Assembly: GCA_015055965.1 (NCBI GenBank) | Contig: SVHG01000001.1 | Coordinates: forward strand, 62,001 to 126,000 | Direction of reading: 5' to 3' | Length of the DNA: 64,000 nt | DNA from: Clostridiales bacterium | Lineage (GTDB): Bacteria > Bacillota > Clostridia > Christensenellales > Borkfalkiaceae | Shown: piece by piece, positions 19,311-28,172 of the stretch | Layout: every line of letters begins with the position of its first letter | How positions within the stretch are numbered: position 1 is the stretch's first letter | The notes under the pieces: generated by a model | Seen by the model: the letters and a program-made list of their open reading frames with translations, nothing else | What the model was told of the DNA's origin: nothing | Databases searched by the model: none | Translations under genes and position numbers: made by a program

Positions 19311-19376
19311 ATTTTTACCTCCAAAAAAATTGTTTCAAATTTACACGCCGTTTTTTAAAGGGACGACAACCCCGAT

Positions 19377-19406
19377 TTTATATCGTTTTTTGAGTATTCA
19401 CACCAA
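19377..19406 (-). promoter_or_regulatory. possible oppA promoter
   Basis: Minus strand TTGGTG (19401-19406), 18 bp, TATAAA (19377-19382), leaving a leader of about 60 nt with AGGT before the oppA ATG. Confidence 0.4.
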
Positions 19407-19883
19407 AATACTTGATTTTATCAGCGATTTTGAAAAATTATGAATAAATATACATAAGGCATGAATAAACACTCAAACAATATTATGTAACTATAATATC
19501 AAAACGACTTAAATAAGTCAAATATTTTTTCTTGATTTTTCATTTTTTTTACAATTTTATTCATTTTTTTATTTATTTTAATGAATATTTCAATCTGAAA
19601 ATGAATTTATGTATGCATAAATTGAATATTTTAGACTTTTTTTGTTTCTCTATCGCGGACTATGTAACCGATTGTATGCTAATGGCGGATTTTTTATTAT
19701 TTTATACAAAATCGACCGTTTTTTTGCCTTAAAGAAGAAATTTATTTTTAAAGGAAGGAAAAACCTTATTATATATACGCGTGCGCGCGAAGCAACCCTA
19801 ACTTTCTTATTTTACGCAAGAGCACTAAATTTATGCTATAAGTTATAATTGTTATCGCTACAAAATACCGCTACAATTCAGAA

Positions 19884-20130
19884 CCACTAGTGAACTAGTG
19901 CTTTGCACTACCCCTAAAAGGGGATTTTACCGGCTACCCGTTAACGGGTTTCACTTTTGCCTTCTCCTGCGGGAGAAGGTGTCACGAGTTTTCGAGTGAC
20001 GGATGAGGAGTTGTATAATTAGTGCTTTAATTTTTATTTATATTTTTTACCAAAACACCTCATCCACCACTAACGCGGTCCCCCTTCCCCCACTGGGGAA
20101 GGCTCTTTTCCACTCACCGGTAAACCTCTA
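19884..20130. repeat. hairpin-rich dispersed-type intergenic repeat
   Basis: It contains several perfect stems in a row: CACTAG/CTAGTG, ACCCGTTAACGGGT, CCTTCTCC/GGAGAAGG (loop TGCG), GTCAC/GTGAC, and later CCTTCCCC/GGGGAAGG (loop CACT). The two C-rich stems flank GATGAGG and CCTCATCC segments that are themselves complementary, so the whole block can fold into one long structure. It resembles intergenic repeats common in gut Firmicutes, but I cannot name the family. Confidence 0.55.
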
Positions 20131-20133
20131 CTG

Positions 20134-20160
20134 AACCACGCGACTATCGCGTGGTTTTTA
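20134..20160 (+). terminator. plus-strand terminator-like hairpin
   Basis: AACCACGCG, loop ACTAT, CGCGTGGTT followed by TTTATTT. No plus-strand gene lies upstream, so it may belong to the repeat block. Confidence 0.5.
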
Positions 20161-20171
20161 TTTATATCAAA

Positions 20172-20202
20172 AAACCCCGCCCCGGCTATTAACCGTGGCG
20201 GG
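20172..20202 (-). terminator. terminator of the EEP hydrolase gene
   Basis: CCCGCC (20176-20181) pairs with GGCGGG (20197-20202), with inner CGG/CCG pairs; on the minus strand a run of T follows. Confidence 0.8.
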
Positions 20203-20222
20203 ATTGCTTGCGTTATTTATTA

Positions 20223-21359
20223 TTACATTGTAAATTGAAAGGTTAAAACAACGGGGTTATGATCCGAATTTTTAAATTGCGCGTCGTATGTTACACAAGT
20301 TGTCACTAAAATATTTTGCGTTGCTAAAAATCCGTCTATAACGTAAACGTTGTTACCTTCGCTATAAGGGCGGTTTGCATTTCTGCAAGTGGGCACAGCC
20401 TTGGTTTTATCTGCCGGAACGGGTGCGTGTTTAGATATACCCGTACCCTTAAATAAAGCGGGATCAATTTGCTTTGCCCAGTTTTCTTCCTTACTTTCGC
20501 TACCAAATAAGGTTGCAGAGCCACCCTCAACTAAATCCATATTAAAATCGCCCGCGCAAACCACGTAGTTGCCCTTTTTAAATTCCGCTTTGCAAAAATC
20601 AATTAAGAACTGAAGTTGAGTTGCGGTTATAGAGCCGTCTGAAGAGTACGCTGAAAGATGAAGATTCACTAAAATAAATTCCTTGCCGTTATTAACGGGG
20701 AATCTGTTGATTGATAAGCAACGGTCTAAATCAAAATATTTGCTAAAACCACTTTCTATAGGAAGCTCTACCCTATTCGCCTTTGTTATATTGTACTGTG
20801 AAAAGGTAAGTAATCCGCTATTGTTTGCGCCGTGGGGACTGCTTAGGGGGAACATAATATAGGGGGAATCGTAGTTTTGCGCGTAGCTTGATGCGTAGCC
20901 TAAATGCCATTTCTTAAGTTTTTCTTTTAAATCCACGTGATAGCTTCTTGTAGAATCAAAGTCCACTTCTTGGTAGCAAATAAAATCAAAGCCCTTTGCT
21001 GAAGCGTATTTATCAGAAAGATCCCTGTACGTCTTTTGAATACCGTTTAAATTTTCGTTAACAGCTTCTTCTGAAAACGCGCGTGATTCCGTTCCACCAT
21101 CCATAAAGAATGAGTAGTCGTCACTATAAGCGCAAAAACCGATATTCCAGCTTAAAAGACTGTACGTTTTTGTTGTTTGAAGTAAATCCTTAGAATGTTC
21201 AAAGGTTGATTTTGTAACGCTTAAGGACTGATCCCCTATTCTGTTAAATGCAGATACGAAGTAAATTGCGTAACCGCAAACTACAACGAACACGCCAAGC
21301 ACTACAGCTAAAACGCTTTTACCAACAGTTTTTAAAATCTTTTTTTGTTTTGCCGTCAT
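20223..21359 (-). CDS. membrane-anchored endonuclease/exonuclease/phosphatase-family hydrolase
   Basis: The 378-residue protein has an N-terminal membrane helix (about residues 13-35) that should place the domain outside the cell. The EEP fold motifs are all present: LLSWNIG (metal Asn), FICYQEVD (metal Glu), LVNLHLSAYS (His), CAGDFNMD (Asp/Asn) and SDHNPVVLTF (catalytic Asp-His). The family includes nucleases, sphingomyelinases and inositol-phosphate phosphatases. The extracellular position argues for a lipid or phosphoester substrate rather than intracellular DNA, but the substrate cannot be read from the sequence. It is a single gene with its own terminator. Confidence 0.82.
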   Translation of the reverse strand: MTAKQKKILKTVGKSVLAVVLGVFVVVCGYAIYFVSAFNRIGDQSLSVTKSTFEHSKDLLQTTKTYSLLSWNIGFCAYSDDYSFFMDGGTESRAFSEEAVNENLNGIQKTYRDLSDKYASAKGFDFICYQEVDFDSTRSYHVDLKEKLKKWHLGYASSYAQNYDSPYIMFPLSSPHGANNSGLLTFSQYNITKANRVELPIESGFSKYFDLDRCLSINRFPVNNGKEFILVNLHLSAYSSDGSITATQLQFLIDFCKAEFKKGNYVVCAGDFNMDLVEGGSATLFGSESKEENWAKQIDPALFKGTGISKHAPVPADKTKAVPTCRNANRPYSEGNNVYVIDGFLATQNILVTTCVTYDAQFKNSDHNPVVLTFQFTM

Positions 21360-21690
21360 AATACTTTCCTATTTTAATTATTTTACCTAAACACCGCTAC
21401 TAAAAACTCAGCGGAAAAATTATATTCCTTATTATATATTAAATAATAAAAAATTTCAATTAAATAAAGGCTATCTTTTGTTTTTTTTACTCGCTCAGTA
21501 AAAATTAAGCATAGTTATACTTATAAAAAGTAAAGCTGTTTAGCTAAAAAAACAATAAAAAAGTGGGCCTATAGCGCGATTATCCTACTTTTTAAACAAA
21601 AAAGCCGTAGTAAAATATTTTACCCTTTAAAAGCCTTTTTTATACAAAATAATTTTCCCGAAAAATACCTATTTAAAAAATTTTTACAAT
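21360..21690. other. intergenic DNA between the EEP gene and ugpC
   Basis: The stretch is AT-rich and has no credible gene. It holds the hairpin at 21558-21593 with a copy of the dispersed motif in its loop and, beyond 21690, the ugpC terminator. Confidence 0.6.
21558..21593. terminator. hairpin with the dispersed motif in its loop
   Basis: AAAAAGTGGG (21558-21567) pairs with CCTACTTTTT (21584-21593); the 16-nt loop carries CCTATAGCGCGATTAT. Both exits are A/T runs, so it could terminate in either direction. Here the motif is antisense to the flanking minus-strand genes. Confidence 0.6.
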
Positions 21691-21721
21691 AAAAAACCGC
21701 CCTGCAAAAAGCAAAGCGGTT
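21691..21721 (-). terminator. terminator of ugpC
   Basis: On the minus strand AACCGC pairs with GCGGTT (21716-21721 with 21695-21700), followed by TTTTTATTG. Confidence 0.85.
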
Positions 21722-21736
21722 AATAGTTATTATTTA

Positions 21737-23029
21737 TTATTCTTTATCTTTTTTACCGAATAAAGATTTTTTCTTGGGTTCTTCTGCAACGCCACCAGCT
21801 GCTTCAATAGCTGCAAGTCTTTCCATTTCCTTAACGGGAACGTAAGCCTTAGTGCCTTCGCCTTCTAAAATAGTAAGCTCGGTTTCCTTATCGAATAGGT
21901 GGCAGTGCATACCGTCGATAGCAAGATTGATTCTTTGACCTCTTTCAGTTTTGGTTCTTGAATCAACGCGAGCGATCATTTGCTTTTCGCTATCTACAAG
22001 GCTCTTGATTTGTTCGCTTTCTTCTGCTGTGCCGTTATCGAATACGCAGTAAAGTTGAGTTTCTGCACCTAGTTTTTCAACTACGTCTACAACAACCTTA
22101 ACAACGGTTTCAGGTGAAGCGGTGATGAAAGCTTCTTCGTCGTGCATGTCTTCAGGACGAACGCCGAAGATTACGGGCTTGCCGGTATTTAAGTAAGCTT
22201 CTAAATCAATGATGCTTGCTGCCTTTTCTTTGGGAAGAACAACGGAGTTACCGTCAAATTCAACGCATACTCTATCAGGAGTTCCGGTAAGAACTGCATC
22301 AAAGAAGTTCATTTGAGGAGTTCCAATGAAGCCTGCAACGAACTTGTTAGCAGGGAAATCGTATAACTTTTGAGGAGCGTCTACCTGTTGAATGAAACCG
22401 TCCTTCATAACAACGATACGAGTACCCATGGTCATAGCTTCAACTTGGTCGTGAGTAACGTAAATGAAGGTGGTTGCTAAACGGTGGTGAAGCTTGGTGA
22501 TTTCGGTTCTCATTTGAGCACGAAGCTTAGCGTCTAGGTTTGATAGAGGTTCGTCTAGTAAGAATACCTTGGGTTCACGAACGATTGCTCTACCAAGAGC
22601 AACCCTTTGCTTTTGACCACCTGATAAAGCCTTGGGCTTTCTTTGTAAGTATATTTCTAGACCTAAAATTCTTGCTGCTTCTTTAACTCTTGCGTCAATT
22701 TCTGCCTTGGGCATTTTGCGAAGCTTTAAACCGAACGCCATGTTATCGTAAACGGTCATGTGAGGATATAATGCGTAGTTTTGGAAAACCATCGCGATAT
22801 CTCTATCCTTGGGTTGAACGTCGTTCATAAGCTTGCCGTCAATGTAAAGTTCACCGTCCGTAATTTCTTCTAGACCGGCGATCATACGAAGAGTGGTTGA
22901 CTTACCACAGCCGGAAGGACCTACGAATACGATAAACTCCTTGTCTTCGATATCAAGGGTAAAGTCAGTAACAGCGGTAACGCCACTTTGATATACCTTA
23001 TAGATATCTTTAAGTAATAAACTTGCCAT
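21737..23029 (-). CDS. ugpC: carbohydrate ABC importer ATPase, UgpC/MsmK type (orphan)
   Basis: This ABC ATPase of the CUT1 sugar-import class has Walker [12 protein letters not shown]-loop [10 protein letters not shown], signature LSGGQKQR, Walker [13 protein letters not shown] and switch THDQ. A C-terminal TOBE-like regulatory region carries [11 protein letters not shown]. The start is ATG 23029, 8 bp after GGAGG; the in-frame TTG at 23044 lies in that binding site and is not a start. No permease or sugar-binding gene is adjacent, so it probably energises several distant importers, as MsmK does. It ends in a basic tail [12 protein letters not shown]. Confidence 0.9.
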   Translation of the reverse strand: MASLLLKDIYKVYQSGVTAVTDFTLDIEDKEFIVFVGPSGCGKSTTLRMIAGLEEITDGELYIDGKLMNDVQPKDRDIAMVFQNYALYPHMTVYDNMAFGLKLRKMPKAEIDARVKEAARILGLEIYLQRKPKALSGGQKQRVALGRAIVREPKVFLLDEPLSNLDAKLRAQMRTEITKLHHRLATTFIYVTHDQVEAMTMGTRIVVMKDGFIQQVDAPQKLYDFPANKFVAGFIGTPQMNFFDAVLTGTPDRVCVEFDGNSVVLPKEKAASIIDLEAYLNTGKPVIFGVRPEDMHDEEAFITASPETVVKVVVDVVEKLGAETQLYCVFDNGTAEESEQIKSLVDSEKQMIARVDSRTKTERGQRINLAIDGMHCHLFDKETELTILEGEGTKAYVPVKEMERLAAIEAAGGVAEEPKKKSLFGKKDKE

Positions 23030-23072
23030 ACAATTTTCCTCCAAATTAGCGTATGTTTTTTACGTTAGTTAT

Positions 23073-23101
23073 ATTGTAACATATTATATAAAATTTTGCA
23101 A
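23073..23101 (-). promoter_or_regulatory. sigma-A promoter of ugpC
   Basis: Minus strand TTGCAA (23096-23101), 17 bp, TACAAT (23073-23078). Confidence 0.75.
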
Positions 23102-23370
23102 TAGGCAAATTGCCTAATAGTTAGCCTTTCTTTTGTATATATTGCACTAAAAAAATTGCAAATTGTTATTCGCTTATTTTACCATACTTTTAAAAAATAC
23201 AAATTTTATACTTTATTTTTTGATTAAAATTAATTTTATTTGTTGCAAATTGTATTTTATGGCTTTTTTAGGCAAAATTGAGTTGTAGCAATACGCCCAT
23301 ACTCATTTCAACCTAAAAAAATGCATTTTTTTAAATTTAACCACAAATTAAAATATTTTTGCAAAAATGA

Positions 23371-23399
23371 TTGAAAGGCGCGAATTTTTTTGTTATAAT
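23371..23399 (+). promoter_or_regulatory. sigma-A promoter of the carbamoyltransferase-like gene
   Basis: TTGAAA (23371-23376), 17 bp, TATAAT (23394-23399). The leader is about 98 nt; AACGCTTT and AAAGCGTT within it (about 23431-23484) can pair over eight bases. The rest of 23102-23370 is AT-rich and shows no gene. Confidence 0.85.
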
Positions 23400-23503
23400 A
23401 TATTAGATAAAAGAAATTTTAACCTACCCTTAACGCTTTTAAAGCCCCTTTTAAGTGCTTATATTATAATAATGAAAGCGTTTTGCTTGGTTTAAGGAGA
23501 ATT

Positions 23504-24427
23504 ATGAATATAAACGGCTATACCCCTAAGCAAACTTTAAACGACAAGGCTTTAGTTACCCTTCAAAGCACTACTACCGAAGATATTTACGAAATTTTAC
23601 ACCTTGCAAGGGATATTAAGAAAAAACAGTCCGTTGGCGAAAAATTTATTTGCCTTAGCGGTCAGCATATTGCACTACTAACCAAGCCCTCGTACGTGCG
23701 TTCCAGAATAACCTTCCAAATTGCAGTTAGTGAGCTTGGCGGTAATCCCATAACAGTTTCTTTACCCGGAGCAAGTATTGCAGAGGAGCTTAAAGACCCT
23801 GACACGACTGAAATCGTTAAGCGCTTGGGCGTTTCTGCGGTTGTTGTTGATACCGAATTTTTACACGACGCAGAGGTTTTAGAAAACTACTCTACTATGC
23901 CCGTTATTAACGCAAACGGTAGAACTAGCCCCTGTCAATCTCTTGCAGCATTACTTACTATTTGGGAACATAAGGGCAAGCTTCAGGGCTTAAAGATGGC
24001 TATTATCGGCGGTGTTGATAACGGCGATTATTCATTGATTGCAAGCGCTGCAAAATGCGGAATTGACCTTAACGTTATTTGCCCTGACGGTAGCGAGCCT
24101 CCTGCAGAAATACTTAACTACTGCAGTCAGTTTGGCTACGTTGAAGTGTTTGAAAATATTGAGGACGGCATTCGCGGAGCAGACGTTATTTTTATTATGA
24201 ACCACAACTTTAACAAGGAGTTTTTATTCACCGATCAGTACTTTAAATACGCTAATAAGGAAGCACTTCTTCTTCACTCTATGCCCGTTACCAGAAACGT
24301 TGATATTTCTGAAGAAGCGCTTAACTCACCCAACGCCGTAATTTACGAGCAAGCCGCTAACGCCCTACCCGTTTTAAAGGCAGTTTTAGCATTAACGGTT
24401 GGAAACACTAGCCCTTTTAACAGATAA
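23504..24427 (+). CDS. aspartate/ornithine carbamoyltransferase-fold protein with altered active site
   Basis: The 307 residues match the transcarbamylase superfamily in length and order. However, the carbamoyl-phosphate loop, normally STRTR, reads KPSYVRSRITF with one residue extra. The usual HPCQALADLLT has Ser for His (TSPCQSLAALLT), and the HCLP motif is HSMP. No SMG ornithine loop is seen. GVDNGDYSLIASAAKCGI matches the second-substrate domain. Start ATG 23504 follows AAGGAGA. I read it as a divergent transcarbamylase with a different substrate or no catalysis, not as OTCase or ATCase. No arginine or pyrimidine gene is nearby. Confidence 0.75.
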   Translation: MNINGYTPKQTLNDKALVTLQSTTTEDIYEILHLARDIKKKQSVGEKFICLSGQHIALLTKPSYVRSRITFQIAVSELGGNPITVSLPGASIAEELKDPDTTEIVKRLGVSAVVVDTEFLHDAEVLENYSTMPVINANGRTSPCQSLAALLTIWEHKGKLQGLKMAIIGGVDNGDYSLIASAAKCGIDLNVICPDGSEPPAEILNYCSQFGYVEVFENIEDGIRGADVIFIMNHNFNKEFLFTDQYFKYANKEALLLHSMPVTRNVDISEEALNSPNAVIYEQAANALPVLKAVLALTVGNTSPFNR

Positions 24428-24442
24428 TTAATAGATAAAAAC

Positions 24443-24463
24443 CCCGCTATAAGTCGATTAAAC
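24443..24463 (+). repeat. 3'-end motif copy (after carbamoyltransferase)
   Basis: CCGCTATAAGTCGATTAAACG, sense orientation, 16 bp after the stop codon and just before the terminator. Confidence 0.55.
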
Positions 24464-24478
24464 GATATTTTACATAAA

Positions 24479-24516
24479 AAAATACGCACATCACACGATG
24501 CGCGTATTTTTTATTT
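24479..24516 (+). terminator. terminator of the carbamoyltransferase-like gene
   Basis: AAAATACGC (24479-24487) pairs with GCGTATTTT (24502-24510), followed by TTATTTTT. Confidence 0.85.
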
Positions 24517-24630
24517 TTAGGCCTTGTTGCTTCTTTTCGTTTATTACTTAGGTAAAGAAGTATTAAGATTATAAGCTTGAATAAACGAAGAGCTGCGAGG
24601 TGTTTTTCAAAGCCCTTTTATAGCACCGCT

Positions 24631-24678
24631 TAAGCTTAAAAGGAGGGGGAGAGATCAAAAATCTTATACGGTGCTAAA
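24631..24678 (-). other. stem with purine-rich loop downstream of the RsgI-domain lipoprotein
   Basis: TAGCACCG and CGGTGCTA form a perfect eight-pair stem around a loop of about 30 nt containing AAAAGGAGGGGGAGAG on the plus strand. On the minus strand it lies just after the lipoprotein stop and may help end its message. Confidence 0.4.
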
Positions 24679-24691
24679 CTTTAGCCGATAA

Positions 24692-26170
24692 TTATTTTCT
24701 TGCGTTCTTTTGAGATTCTAACCAAGCCTTTGCATCAGCTTCCGCCTTTGCCATTGCTTCATTGAAATTAGCTTCGTAGGTTTCTAAAGTTCCACTTACC
24801 TTTGCCATAGCGTCTTCTACCATCTTAAGGTCAGATTCGGTAAGCTCTTTTCTCATAACGCCTTCTAATCTTACTGCTTCATTTTTAAACACTTCCTGTA
24901 CTGCCTTTAACGCAACTAAGGGTTCTTTACCTTCTACTGCGGTAGCAATTTGTTTAACCATATTATCAAAGTTTACAAGGTAAGCTGAAGCAAGAGTTTT
25001 TAGTTCTTCGGGAACAAGCGCGTTTAGATCTTCTGCCATCTTAACAGCCGCAGCCTTATATTCGTCTGCAATTGCTTCGTCTACGGTAATGGCGAACGCC
25101 TTAACATCTTCTATTAAAGTATCAACGGTAGCCTTTAAAGCTGCCCTTTCATCTTCAGTTAGGTTCTTAAACCATTTGTTTAGGAAAGCTTCTAATGAAG
25201 CAAGAGTGATTTTGCCGTCTACCGTGATTTCGCTTACGAACGCCGCTTTTTGTTCTTCCGTTAAAGAAAGAGCGGTTGCAATTGCATCTATCGTTCCGGC
25301 GGGAACTTGAGTTTCTTCAAGCACCTTAGCAACAGCTTCTACTGCAGAGATAGATAAATCTAACGCTCTTGCAGAAGCAGAGTACATATTGTATAATAAG
25401 CCGTTGTTTACTTTATATTTTCTGTTTAAAATATTTGCGTAATCTAGGGTATAAGGAATAACCCAAGTGGTGTCTAAAAGCTGACCTTTAAGCTCTTGAT
25501 AGGTTCTTTGAGCGATCGCAACTGCTCCGTTATAAGCTGAGGTTGCGTAAGGTTTAATCTTTGACGCGCCGTCGTTTACGATTTTAATTAACTCGTCAAC
25601 GCTCTTATTAACAGCTTCTTCTATACTTAACGTAGCGTCTATTAGCTGAGCTTCAGCTATTAACTTATATTCCTCTAAGGTAAGAGCCTGAACTGCTGCG
25701 TTTTCTTGGTATTTTTCTTTAATCCAATCAAGCATTCTTAAGTCGGTAAACGTTCCGTCTGCAGAAACGTTAATTGATAAACTGCCTGATTCCTTATCAA
25801 AAGCAGCTTCTAATTCAGAAAGAACTTCGTTTTCACCAATTTTACCGCTTACGCTTACGTTTACACCGTAGTTATCTTCGTTTACGTAATCTAAATCAAC
25901 TGAAAGCTGAGCAATTTTTTCAAGAGCAACGTCTAACTCTAAACCAACCAACTCTTCACCGTAAAGCATTATTTGCGCGTCTTCGTTAGAAGCGTGTACC
26001 GTTAATACCTTATTATCTTCATCTAGTGAAAGTGAGAGCGAGGGGTTTATATCGATTGCAACGTGTGATACTGCGTTTACTTCTTTTTCCTTCGTGCAGC
26101 CGGCAAACACAGGAAGAGCTAGCGCGAGTGCTGATGACAAAGCAAGTGTTTTAAATAAAAATTTTTTCAT
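24692..26170 (-). CDS. secreted lipoprotein with an RsgI-like (DINPS) domain
   Basis: This is a 492-residue lipoprotein with a hydrophobic signal and lipobox VFAGC (Cys24). Residues 34-145 or so repeat the extracellular domain of the neighbouring anti-sigma factor, including DINPS then LSLDEDNKVLTV and AQIMLYGEELVG. The rest is mostly helical and Ala/Glu/Lys-rich, likely coiled coil. In RsgI-type anti-sigma factors the Asn-Pro bond of this motif is the autoproteolysis site (established for RsgI; extension to this protein is inference). Its promoter matches that of the ECF operon box for box, so it is probably a sigma target. It could compete for or titrate the same signal. Confidence 0.75.
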   Translation of the reverse strand: MKKFLFKTLALSSALALALPVFAGCTKEKEVNAVSHVAIDINPSLSLSLDEDNKVLTVHASNEDAQIMLYGEELVGLELDVALEKIAQLSVDLDYVNEDNYGVNVSVSGKIGENEVLSELEAAFDKESGSLSINVSADGTFTDLRMLDWIKEKYQENAAVQALTLEEYKLIAEAQLIDATLSIEEAVNKSVDELIKIVNDGASKIKPYATSAYNGAVAIAQRTYQELKGQLLDTTWVIPYTLDYANILNRKYKVNNGLLYNMYSASARALDLSISAVEAVAKVLEETQVPAGTIDAIATALSLTEEQKAAFVSEITVDGKITLASLEAFLNKWFKNLTEDERAALKATVDTLIEDVKAFAITVDEAIADEYKAAAVKMAEDLNALVPEELKTLASAYLVNFDNMVKQIATAVEGKEPLVALKAVQEVFKNEAVRLEGVMRKELTESDLKMVEDAMAKVSGTLETYEANFNEAMAKAEADAKAWLESQKNARK

Positions 26171-26212
26171 ATTTTTTCTCCTTTATTTTTGGTTTGTAAC
26201 CTTTTTACACTT

Positions 26213-26244
26213 ATTAAACGATTTTAATTTTCATTTTATTGGTA
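26213..26244 (-). promoter_or_regulatory. ECF-type promoter of the DINPS lipoprotein
   Basis: Minus strand TACCAATAAAA (26234-26244), 12 bp, TCGTTTAAT (26213-26221). Both boxes and their spacing are identical to 28173-28204 upstream of the sigma gene. CGTTTAA resembles ECF -10 boxes, and CCAATA lies 16 bp before it. Confidence 0.7.
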
Positions 26245-26300
26245 AAAATAAAAAAATTTTGCAAGAATTTTTTTCCTGCAAAATCTTTTCATTTATTCAG

Positions 26301-27638
26301 TTAATTATTAGCGCCTATTAGCTGTAAAAATGCTTCGTATTCGCTATCTGAAATTACCGATAAGGCGGGAACTTCTACCCTTTTTTCTTTTATATCGTCA
26401 AGGCGAGTAAGCATTTCCGTTAAGCGACTTTTAGTAATTTCAGCGCTTCCGCTTACTATATCATTATATAATTGAATAACGTCACTTAAAATACTTTCTG
26501 CAGAAATTGCAAGAAAATCAATGAGAAGTAAATTTCCTTCGCTAAACAGCGCCTCCGTAACGCCGGTTAACGCTAAATTTTCCAGCCCTTCAATATTTAC
26601 GGTTGAATACATTTGATATGAGGTAACCAGTCTTAACTCGTTATTTATCGCATTAGCATCATCCCTTTCCGTCATGTCTATGCCGTAAATTTGGCATAAC
26701 GTATTGAGTTTTTCTTGCATTTTGCTAATGATTTCAAGAATTTCTTCATTACTGCCGTTGTACGCCCAGTAGTTGGCAGGTAAAAAGCTTTGAGCTTCTT
26801 TAATTGCTTCGTTTAAGTCGTATATTTCGCTAATTAAATGGTATTTATTAAGTGAGAAAATCAAACTGTCCGTACAGTAATCAAATACTAATTCCTTATA
26901 GTATTCTTCAAGTGAAGAAGCGCTTTCCTGTAAGCCGTTCATATACAACGAAGCTGAATTATTAACGGTTGTAAGCAATTCGTTAAAATTAGCGTTTGCT
27001 TCTTCGCCCGATTGAACGAATAGATAAATACCCTTTTGCTTAAAGCATTCCACAATATAATTCTCAGCTTCTGAAAGCAGATTTTCGGGAAGCTTTTCTT
27101 TGTTGCCGACGGCAGTTAAGCTAATTTTGTTATACTTTCCGTCTTGCCCGTTTTTATTATAGTCAATAAAGCCAAGGTCAGTTGCCTTTGAGGCTATAAG
27201 ATTTACCGCTTCCTTTAAGGGCTTGCCGATAACCTCATTTTGTAAATTTTCGGCGGTTAATAAAACGTCCCCGTCTGCATTTAAGCTTATTATCTTTTCT
27301 ACCTTCATTTCCTCGTTTAAAAGAAATTCTAAGGATGGGTTAATATCTAATTTAACTATAACCTTATCGCTTACGCTTCCCCCTTTTATATTATTAGAAA
27401 GGGAAACTACGCCGAATATAGAAACAAAGAGGATAACGAACGCGGTTGCAAAATAGGCAAGCTTTTTAACGGAAAAGAAATCGCTAAAGCTAAAGCTTTT
27501 CTTACCGCCACGCTCTTCTTCAACGATAGGGCTTTCGCTACTAACCGTTATGGGCATGCTTTTAAGATCATCACTAAGAGGGGGCGCAGCGCTTTGAAGC
27601 TCGCTATCTAGCTTAGTGAAAAATTCCTTCTTTCTCAT
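26301..27638 (-). CDS. RsgI-like anti-sigma factor
   Basis: The 445-residue protein has an N-terminal cytoplasmic part (about 1-66, starting MRKKEFFTKLDSELQSA), one membrane helix (about 67-90) and an outer part that begins IVKLDINPSLEFLLN, the RsgI-type motif. The remaining 330 residues are helical and not recognised; they may sense the signal. The short N-terminal segment should bind the ECF sigma factor, whose gene it overlaps by 4 bp. Signal-dependent cleavage at Asn-Pro, then intramembrane proteolysis, is the known RsgI route; whether it applies here is inferred. Confidence 0.8.
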   Translation of the reverse strand: MRKKEFFTKLDSELQSAAPPLSDDLKSMPITVSSESPIVEEERGGKKSFSFSDFFSVKKLAYFATAFVILFVSIFGVVSLSNNIKGGSVSDKVIVKLDINPSLEFLLNEEMKVEKIISLNADGDVLLTAENLQNEVIGKPLKEAVNLIASKATDLGFIDYNKNGQDGKYNKISLTAVGNKEKLPENLLSEAENYIVECFKQKGIYLFVQSGEEANANFNELLTTVNNSASLYMNGLQESASSLEEYYKELVFDYCTDSLIFSLNKYHLISEIYDLNEAIKEAQSFLPANYWAYNGSNEEILEIISKMQEKLNTLCQIYGIDMTERDDANAINNELRLVTSYQMYSTVNIEGLENLALTGVTEALFSEGNLLLIDFLAISAESILSDVIQLYNDIVSGSAEITKSRLTEMLTRLDDIKEKRVEVPALSVISDSEYEAFLQLIGANN

Positions 27639-28156
27639 ATTTCCTCCTTATAAGATTTGAGTTTTTTTAGCGCAATGTTATAGCGCCATAGCACCGTTCC
27701 CAAGGGAAGGTTTAGTTGGTGGGCTATTTCCTTGTGTTTATAACCCCAGTATATGTGCATAATTACTATGTTTCGCTCTTCTTCGGTAAGCTTGCTAAGT
27801 AAAAATTCCATAGCAGAGCCTTGCTCGAAGGGTGAATAGCTGGCGTTTTGAAATTCTGATTCGCTTGCAATATTCTTTTCCGTTCTGCTTTTTTTACGCA
27901 ACTCGTCTAAGCATAGATTTTTAACTATTTGTAAAAACCACGCTTGAGCGTTCGTGCCTACCTTATAGGTGTGCGCCTTTAATTTAATTTGTACGTAGGC
28001 GTCGTGCGCGATATCTTCTGCTAAAGTTTTTTCTTTAAGATAAGAATATGCAAATACGTATACGCCTTTTATGGTTTGCTCGTAAAACTCTGAAAAGGCG
28101 TTATTATCGCCCTTTGCAATAAGCTCTAGCAAACCGTCTAGTTTCCTGTTAGCCAT
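27635..28156 (-). CDS. ECF-family RNA polymerase sigma factor
   Basis: The protein has 173 residues with sigma region 2 (FYEQTIKGVYVFAYSYLKEKTLAEDIAHDAYVQ split as seen at about 23-55, including the core-binding and -10 helices) and region 4 (LTEEERNIVIMHIYWGYKHKEIAHQL, then LPLGTVLWRYNIALKKLK, a helix-turn-helix for the -35). There is no region 1 or 3. Start ATG 28156 follows GGGGGAAAT. It is co-transcribed with the anti-sigma gene. It has a sigma-A promoter and, closer to the gene, a second promoter of the kind found before the DINPS lipoprotein, which fits self-activation. Confidence 0.92.
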   Translation of the reverse strand: MANRKLDGLLELIAKGDNNAFSEFYEQTIKGVYVFAYSYLKEKTLAEDIAHDAYVQIKLKAHTYKVGTNAQAWFLQIVKNLCLDELRKKSRTEKNIASESEFQNASYSPFEQGSAMEFLLSKLTEEERNIVIMHIYWGYKHKEIAHQLNLPLGTVLWRYNIALKKLKSYKEEI

Positions 28157-28172
28157 ATTTCCCCCTGCATTA

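Larger units (their letters stand above)
19311..20130. other. gene-free stretch: oppA leader, AT-rich DNA, hairpin-rich repeat
   Basis: Bases 19311-19500 are the oppA leader and promoter region. Bases 19500-19860 are AT-rich with no credible gene (short frames at 19532 and 19642 lack ribosome sites). Bases 19880-20130 hold a run of perfect hairpins listed separately. Confidence 0.6.

Noticed and set aside
19532..19848. Short plus-strand frames upstream of oppA
   Set aside because: They are AT-driven, Phe- and Leu-rich and overlap each other in different frames; no start signals.
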